From: Methanolinea sp. | GTDB lineage: Archaea > Halobacteriota > Methanomicrobia > Methanomicrobiales > Methanospirillaceae | Direction of reading: 5' to 3' | Length of the DNA stretch: 64,000 nt | Assembly (NCBI GenBank): GCA_018262855.1 | Contig: JADFDO010000001.1 | Location: 186,001 to 250,000 of the forward strand | Shown here: positions 60,410 to 64,000 of the stretch, in pieces | Layout of the letters: each line of letters starts with the position of its first letter | How positions within the stretch are numbered: the stretch's first letter is position 1 | Made by a program: the position numbers and the translations under genes | The notes under the pieces: generated by a model | What the model was told of the DNA's origin: nothing | Database searches by the model: none | The model's input: the letters and a program-made list of their open reading frames with translations, nothing else

Positions 60410-61858
60410 ATGAGATCTGAACCCTCGAAGTCATCCGGGAAAAGTGCATCCTTTTTCTTGATCCTCGAGGTCATCGCGACACTTGGCATGCTCCTGGCAA
60501 TCTCCTGCCCGTGTGCCAGCGCCGGACCCGGTGAATTCACCATGAACTTTTCACGTCGTGACACTCCAGGGAACAGTGCAATTCGATGGGGACCATACAT
60601 AACCGGGACAACCTCTCATGCAACGTCAATCCATGTCTGGACACATGACTTCATCCCTGTCACCCTCGAATATTCACCAGAAGAGGATGGCGGTTTCATT
60701 GATGGTATTTCCCTCAACCTTACCTCAGGCGGTGACGATGTGCACCATATCTTCGAGCTCCGGGATCTCGAGCCGGGAACATGGTACCGGTACCGGATTC
60801 TCGTGAACGGCAGAGAGTACGGCGATTACCGGTTCATGACATATCCCCTTTCAGGCCCTGTCTCATTCGTCGTGTATGGCGATACAAGAGATGAGCTTCC
60901 CAGGATATCGCAGGAAGACCGTCATCGCCCGGTTGCCAGTGCGATAGCCGCAGAGCCCGGGATTGCACTAGTCGTCCACACTGGCGACCTGGTGCATGAC
61001 GGTGGGAACATATCAGACTGGGACCGCTTCTTTTCAACCGGTGCGGCAATGCTAGCAAACACTACGTTTGTCCCTGTGATGGGAAACCACGAGCAGAACA
61101 GCACGCTTTACTTCGAGATCTTCAGGATTCCGGCCAACTACACCGTAAAAGCCGGCGATGCACTCATCACCATACTCGACTCGAACGACTGGTCCTGGAA
61201 CACCATTCACCTCCAGTCAGCATGGCTGTCGGACTCTCTCAACAATGAGGTCCCGTGGAAGTTCATAGTCCTCCACCATCCAATCTATAGTTCTGACGAA
61301 AAGCACTGGGGGGGATTCAAGAACCTGCGTGAGGAGTGGGAGCCCCTCATCAGGGACGCAGGGGTTCTCGCAGTGTTCCAGGGCCATGTCCATCTGTACG
61401 AGAGAGATAGTGCACACGGCATTACCTATGTTACCGAGGCGAGAGGAGGCGCTCCGTGGTATACCCTCGCGGCTGAGAAGATCCCTGAATACAGGATGAG
61501 CTCCGAGAAGACTCTCGGATATTCTTTGGTCATCCTTGACGAAGGTTCGTCTGATCCACGACTTCTCGTGAAGGCCATACAACCAGAAGGAGAACATGGA
61601 CCCGGCGCGGTTGAGATACTTGAAGAGATCCTTCTCGATCGCCCCGATGCAGTATCCACCATTGTTCAACATAGCACCACGACGCGACCGTTTTTCCCTC
61701 AACACCTTTCCCAAAGGCTGTCATGCCTCTCATATGCACTGCATGAACAGGGAACCACATGCAATGAAGTGCAATCCTCCCAGGATTGCCGTTTTCTGCT
61801 TCAGTTGATTCACCTTCGATCACTACACCCGGATTTGAGTCAGGGGGTGCAGGAATGA
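60410..61858 (+). CDS. Exported metallophosphoesterase, purple acid phosphatase-like
   Basis: This exported 482-residue protein (from ATG 60410; GTG 60395 also possible) has a signal sequence (FFLILEVIATLGMLLAISCPCASA). A fibronectin-like N-domain (about 40-140, IRWGPYITGTTSHATSIHVW) precedes a metallophosphoesterase with VYGDTRDE, VVHTGDLVHDGGNIS, PVMGNHEQN, VLHHPIYS and FQGHVHLYERD, all metal sites present. It may release phosphate from organic phosphates, or cut another phosphodiester. From about residue 415 to the end the sequence turns unlike the rest (rich in Gln, His, Thr, Cys) and may be out-of-family. Its stop overlaps the next start. Confidence 0.88.
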   Translation: MRSEPSKSSGKSASFFLILEVIATLGMLLAISCPCASAGPGEFTMNFSRRDTPGNSAIRWGPYITGTTSHATSIHVWTHDFIPVTLEYSPEEDGGFIDGISLNLTSGGDDVHHIFELRDLEPGTWYRYRILVNGREYGDYRFMTYPLSGPVSFVVYGDTRDELPRISQEDRHRPVASAIAAEPGIALVVHTGDLVHDGGNISDWDRFFSTGAAMLANTTFVPVMGNHEQNSTLYFEIFRIPANYTVKAGDALITILDSNDWSWNTIHLQSAWLSDSLNNEVPWKFIVLHHPIYSSDEKHWGGFKNLREEWEPLIRDAGVLAVFQGHVHLYERDSAHGITYVTEARGGAPWYTLAAEKIPEYRMSSEKTLGYSLVILDEGSSDPRLLVKAIQPEGEHGPGAVEILEEILLDRPDAVSTIVQHSTTTRPFFPQHLSQRLSCLSYALHEQGTTCNEVQSSQDCRFLLQLIHLRSLHPDLSQGVQE

Positions 61859-64000
61859 CCACCGGGCTGCGGAGTTGTATTACCCCTGCATGGAACCTGA
61901 GATTTCGACTGATCTTTGTTCTCCTCCTCATGGTCATTCTCTCCACGGTCCCCCTCCAGGTATCCGCAGGCAGCACAGAGATCCGTGTCGTGAAATATGC
62001 AGTCGACGAATTCACGGTTCTCACAGAAAAGACTGTAGGTTACACGTGGATGGAGCAGAACCTCCGGGTATACGGGGATGGGGTTACCCATTACTATCTC
62101 CAGGGTCCTGTCTTTGTCGATGATCCTGATCCGGTCCGGGAGGAAGAACTGCGCTGGGATCCTTCCGAAGACACGAATGTCCAGGAGAAGGATATGGGCG
62201 CTGTCAAGGGATCTTCACTGCGCGATCTCTGCAACCTTGTCGGAGGGATGGTGCCCGGAGACAGGGCTGTCATCCAGGCAGCAGACGGATTCAGGAAGGA
62301 ATTTGCATACGAAAATATCTACGAACCATCTTCACGCCAGGGCGAGATGGTCATCACATGGTGGAAAGGAGGCGAGGGATATGTCCCTTCGTACCGGGAC
62401 GGGATGCGGCTGGTCTTCTTTGCGGATACCGGTACCAATCCATGGGGCATTCATGCCATGGGAAACTGGGACTGGCACGAATCTGCGGATGAGGATTACT
62501 GGTATTACTACTATAACGGAAATGAGAAATATCCCACGACAACCGGTCTCTCGGTCCGAGATATCTCTGACATAATTATTTTCAGCAAGGAAGAGCCCAG
62601 CGGGAGTATCAACGTTACGTCTGCGCCCGATGGAGCGGATGTCTATCTCGACGGGGAGGACACAGGGGATGTGACACCCTGCATCCTGTCACAAATTCCC
62701 GCCGGCAGCTACAGCGTGAGCGTCCGGAAAGACGGGTATCTCTCCCCAGATGAAACCTGGATAGAAATATCCCACGGTATGGTGATCCCGGTCCATTTCA
62801 CGCTTGAACGTGAATACTCAACTCCCCATTCGGGTTCCGGCGAGCCGTCGCCCTACCAGGACAGTCATGATGCAGGCGGACAGGGATTTCTTGTCGAAAC
62901 AGAGAACACAATCCCGGGTCCTGTATCGGTACTTATTGCTACCGGGGAACACGAGATCTGCAGGAGTGGCCAGACCCTGCTGTACCGTATCACAACCGAT
63001 ACCCGCTCATCCGACCAGGTTCTCTGGGCAAGGCTCTACATCTTCTCAGAAAGGGGATACACGAGCGACCAGGCTCTTGAAGTGAGGGTCAATTCCGAAA
63101 AAACAGGCTTTCCCGATCGCTCGACCTATCACCATGCTGACGGCAGGGTCTCTGAAACCTTCGCGTTCAACATCACCAGGCTGATACCCGGACCAGGTTC
63201 AATCGAGGTATCTGTCAGAAATTTACCAGGAGGAAACGACTGGACTCTCTATCCCCCCGTACTCCTCGTGTCTGGTGGGAACAGGAACGAATCAATGTCC
63301 CGCACCTTCATTTCAGAAGGCGCAGGATTCGTCAATGCCATGAAGGAATACTCACCGCAGGATCTGCAGAACATCACCATCACTGATTTTTCCGAGATCC
63401 CGGGAGGATCCGTTCAGGCAGAACTCCGCGTCGTCGGTACTGCGATGGAGAGGGCAGATCGTGTGTTTCCGATGGTCCTCCAGAATTCTCTCGTCATTCC
63501 CGGTGAATATGAATACGACCGTGACGGTATCTGGGTTTCCCGTTACAATGGAACCGGAACGATATCCGGGTATATTCACAACGAGTTATTCTGGAAATCA
63601 TCAGAGCCAGAAAAAGCCGGCGAGTTCGGGCCCAGGGTGGCGATTATTACCTTAACATATCCAGCGGGATCGTCTCCTTCCGAAAAAGAGGCGGCAAATA
63701 GTCCTGTTGTTGAAAATGTGAGTATAGAATCAACCATTCATCCTGAAATCCTGACTCACCCTCCGGGTTCAGTTCCCATCACTGCATCCTCTGATGTTCC
63801 CGTCGCTGAACCTGCGATGACAGCAGAGGACGACTCCTTCCTGTCCCGCATATGGAGGATGATCCTGTGGATCTCTGGCATCCAGCTACCTGACGATGCA
63901 ACGTATGATCATTCACCGCGAGACGATATTCCCAGCCGGATTTCAGATAAGGAGGGTATGGGTGTGGATGCAGACTTCGCGAACCCTTCCGTCACCCCGT
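61855..64000 (+). CDS. Large exported PEGA protein, molybdopterin-like fold, paralogue 3 (partial, runs off)
   Basis: The frame is open from ATG 61855 to the window edge (715 codons, no stop) and continues beyond. A signal sequence (LIFVLLLMVILSTVPLQVSAG) is followed by a domain very close to paralogue 1 (residues about 40-240): VYGDGVTHYYLQGPVFVDD, SSLRDLCNLVGGMVPGD, GMRLVFFADTGTNPWGIHAMG, EKYPTTTGLSVRDISD. A PEGA domain comes next (INVTSAPDGADVYLDGEDTG, about 260-320). Then a beta-rich part resembling DUF3344 surface domains (about 340-480) and a low-complexity acidic stretch follow. The ATGA overlap with the phosphoesterase gene shows coupling. It is likely a large cell-surface protein. 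Confidence 0.8.
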   Translation, partial: MTTGLRSCITPAWNLRFRLIFVLLLMVILSTVPLQVSAGSTEIRVVKYAVDEFTVLTEKTVGYTWMEQNLRVYGDGVTHYYLQGPVFVDDPDPVREEELRWDPSEDTNVQEKDMGAVKGSSLRDLCNLVGGMVPGDRAVIQAADGFRKEFAYENIYEPSSRQGEMVITWWKGGEGYVPSYRDGMRLVFFADTGTNPWGIHAMGNWDWHESADEDYWYYYYNGNEKYPTTTGLSVRDISDIIIFSKEEPSGSINVTSAPDGADVYLDGEDTGDVTPCILSQIPAGSYSVSVRKDGYLSPDETWIEISHGMVIPVHFTLEREYSTPHSGSGEPSPYQDSHDAGGQGFLVETENTIPGPVSVLIATGEHEICRSGQTLLYRITTDTRSSDQVLWARLYIFSERGYTSDQALEVRVNSEKTGFPDRSTYHHADGRVSETFAFNITRLIPGPGSIEVSVRNLPGGNDWTLYPPVLLVSGGNRNESMSRTFISEGAGFVNAMKEYSPQDLQNITITDFSEIPGGSVQAELRVVGTAMERADRVFPMVLQNSLVIPGEYEYDRDGIWVSRYNGTGTISGYIHNELFWKSSEPEKAGEFGPRVAIITLTYPAGSSPSEKEAANSPVVENVSIESTIHPEILTHPPGSVPITASSDVPVAEPAMTAEDDSFLSRIWRMILWISGIQLPDDATYDHSPRDDIPSRISDKEGMGVDADFANPSVTP

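Noticed and set aside
61596-61808. Alternative frame at the end of the phosphoesterase as a separate small gene
   Set aside because: No ribosome site, no family pattern, and it lies within the longer coupled frame; kept only as a hint for a possible frameshift.
1-64000. CRISPR arrays, insertion sequences, tRNA or rRNA genes
   Set aside because: No regularly spaced repeats, transposase motifs, terminal inverted repeats or cloverleaf patterns with a TTCRANNY loop were found by reading; the gaps are too short for rRNA.

Overview
The window is chromosomal DNA of a methanogenic archaeon, most likely of the order Methanomicrobiales. The evidence is the methanogen-restricted DUF1890/DUF1894 gene pair, archaeal-type replication and repair proteins (RPA, RadA, FEN-1 ending in a PCNA-binding motif), an anaerobic cobalamin (cbi) operon, a presenilin-type protease of the Methanoculleus kind, an LL-diaminopimelate aminotransferase lysine route, archaeal TATA boxes with leaderless or short-leader starts, and moderately high GC. 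The genus cannot be fixed from sequence reading alone. No rRNA, tRNA, insertion sequence, prophage or CRISPR array was seen, and no stretch above about 300 bases lacks a gene.

Layout. 1-0.9 kb: end of hemC and cobA (tetrapyrrole entry). 1.2-6.0 kb, minus strand: dapL-lysA-rpa-radA. 6.2-8.1 kb: cutA, an fdhD-like gene without the usual CxxC, and DUF1890/DUF1894. 8.2-12.1 kb: a two-subunit 2-oxoacid:ferredoxin oxidoreductase and glutamate dehydrogenase. 12.2-18 kb: membrane proteins, a DUF2284 protein divergent from a flavin reductase, an SRAP protein, a HAD hydrolase and a PNPOx-like protein. 18-27.6 kb: a thioredoxin-domain protein, then mutS-mutL, a class II photolyase and an unusual MutY-like glycosylase. 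28-33.7 kb, minus strand: cbiT-L-F-G-H-C-D-E, tightly overlapping. 33.9-41.3 kb: phosphoglycolate phosphatase, a PRC-barrel protein, a CBS regulator, a NOG1-type GTPase, the presenilin homologue, FEN-1, a CDP-alcohol phosphatidyltransferase, an AK6-like kinase and hisC. 41.5-46.5 kb: superoxide dismutase, argD, guaA subunit B, pyrG and a thioesterase. 46.6-50.7 kb: a possible four-gene unit of a small protein, a glycosyltransferase, a TPR/winged-helix protein and a BrxD-like (DUF2791) ATPase. 51.5-52.7 kb: hisD.

The most distinctive region is 52.9-64.0 kb, all on the plus strand. It begins with a lipoprotein that joins two different oxyanion-binding proteins (TupA-like and WtpA/ModA-like). 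A second WtpA-like lipoprotein, a permease and an ATPase follow. Between and after these lie four exported proteins that appear to carry the sulfite-oxidase/molybdopterin-type fold, three of them close paralogues, the last with a PEGA domain and running off the window. An exported metallophosphoesterase is also included. Read together this looks like a tungstate/molybdate acquisition locus with an attached set of cell-surface proteins of unknown role, and it is my leading candidate for an undescribed system.
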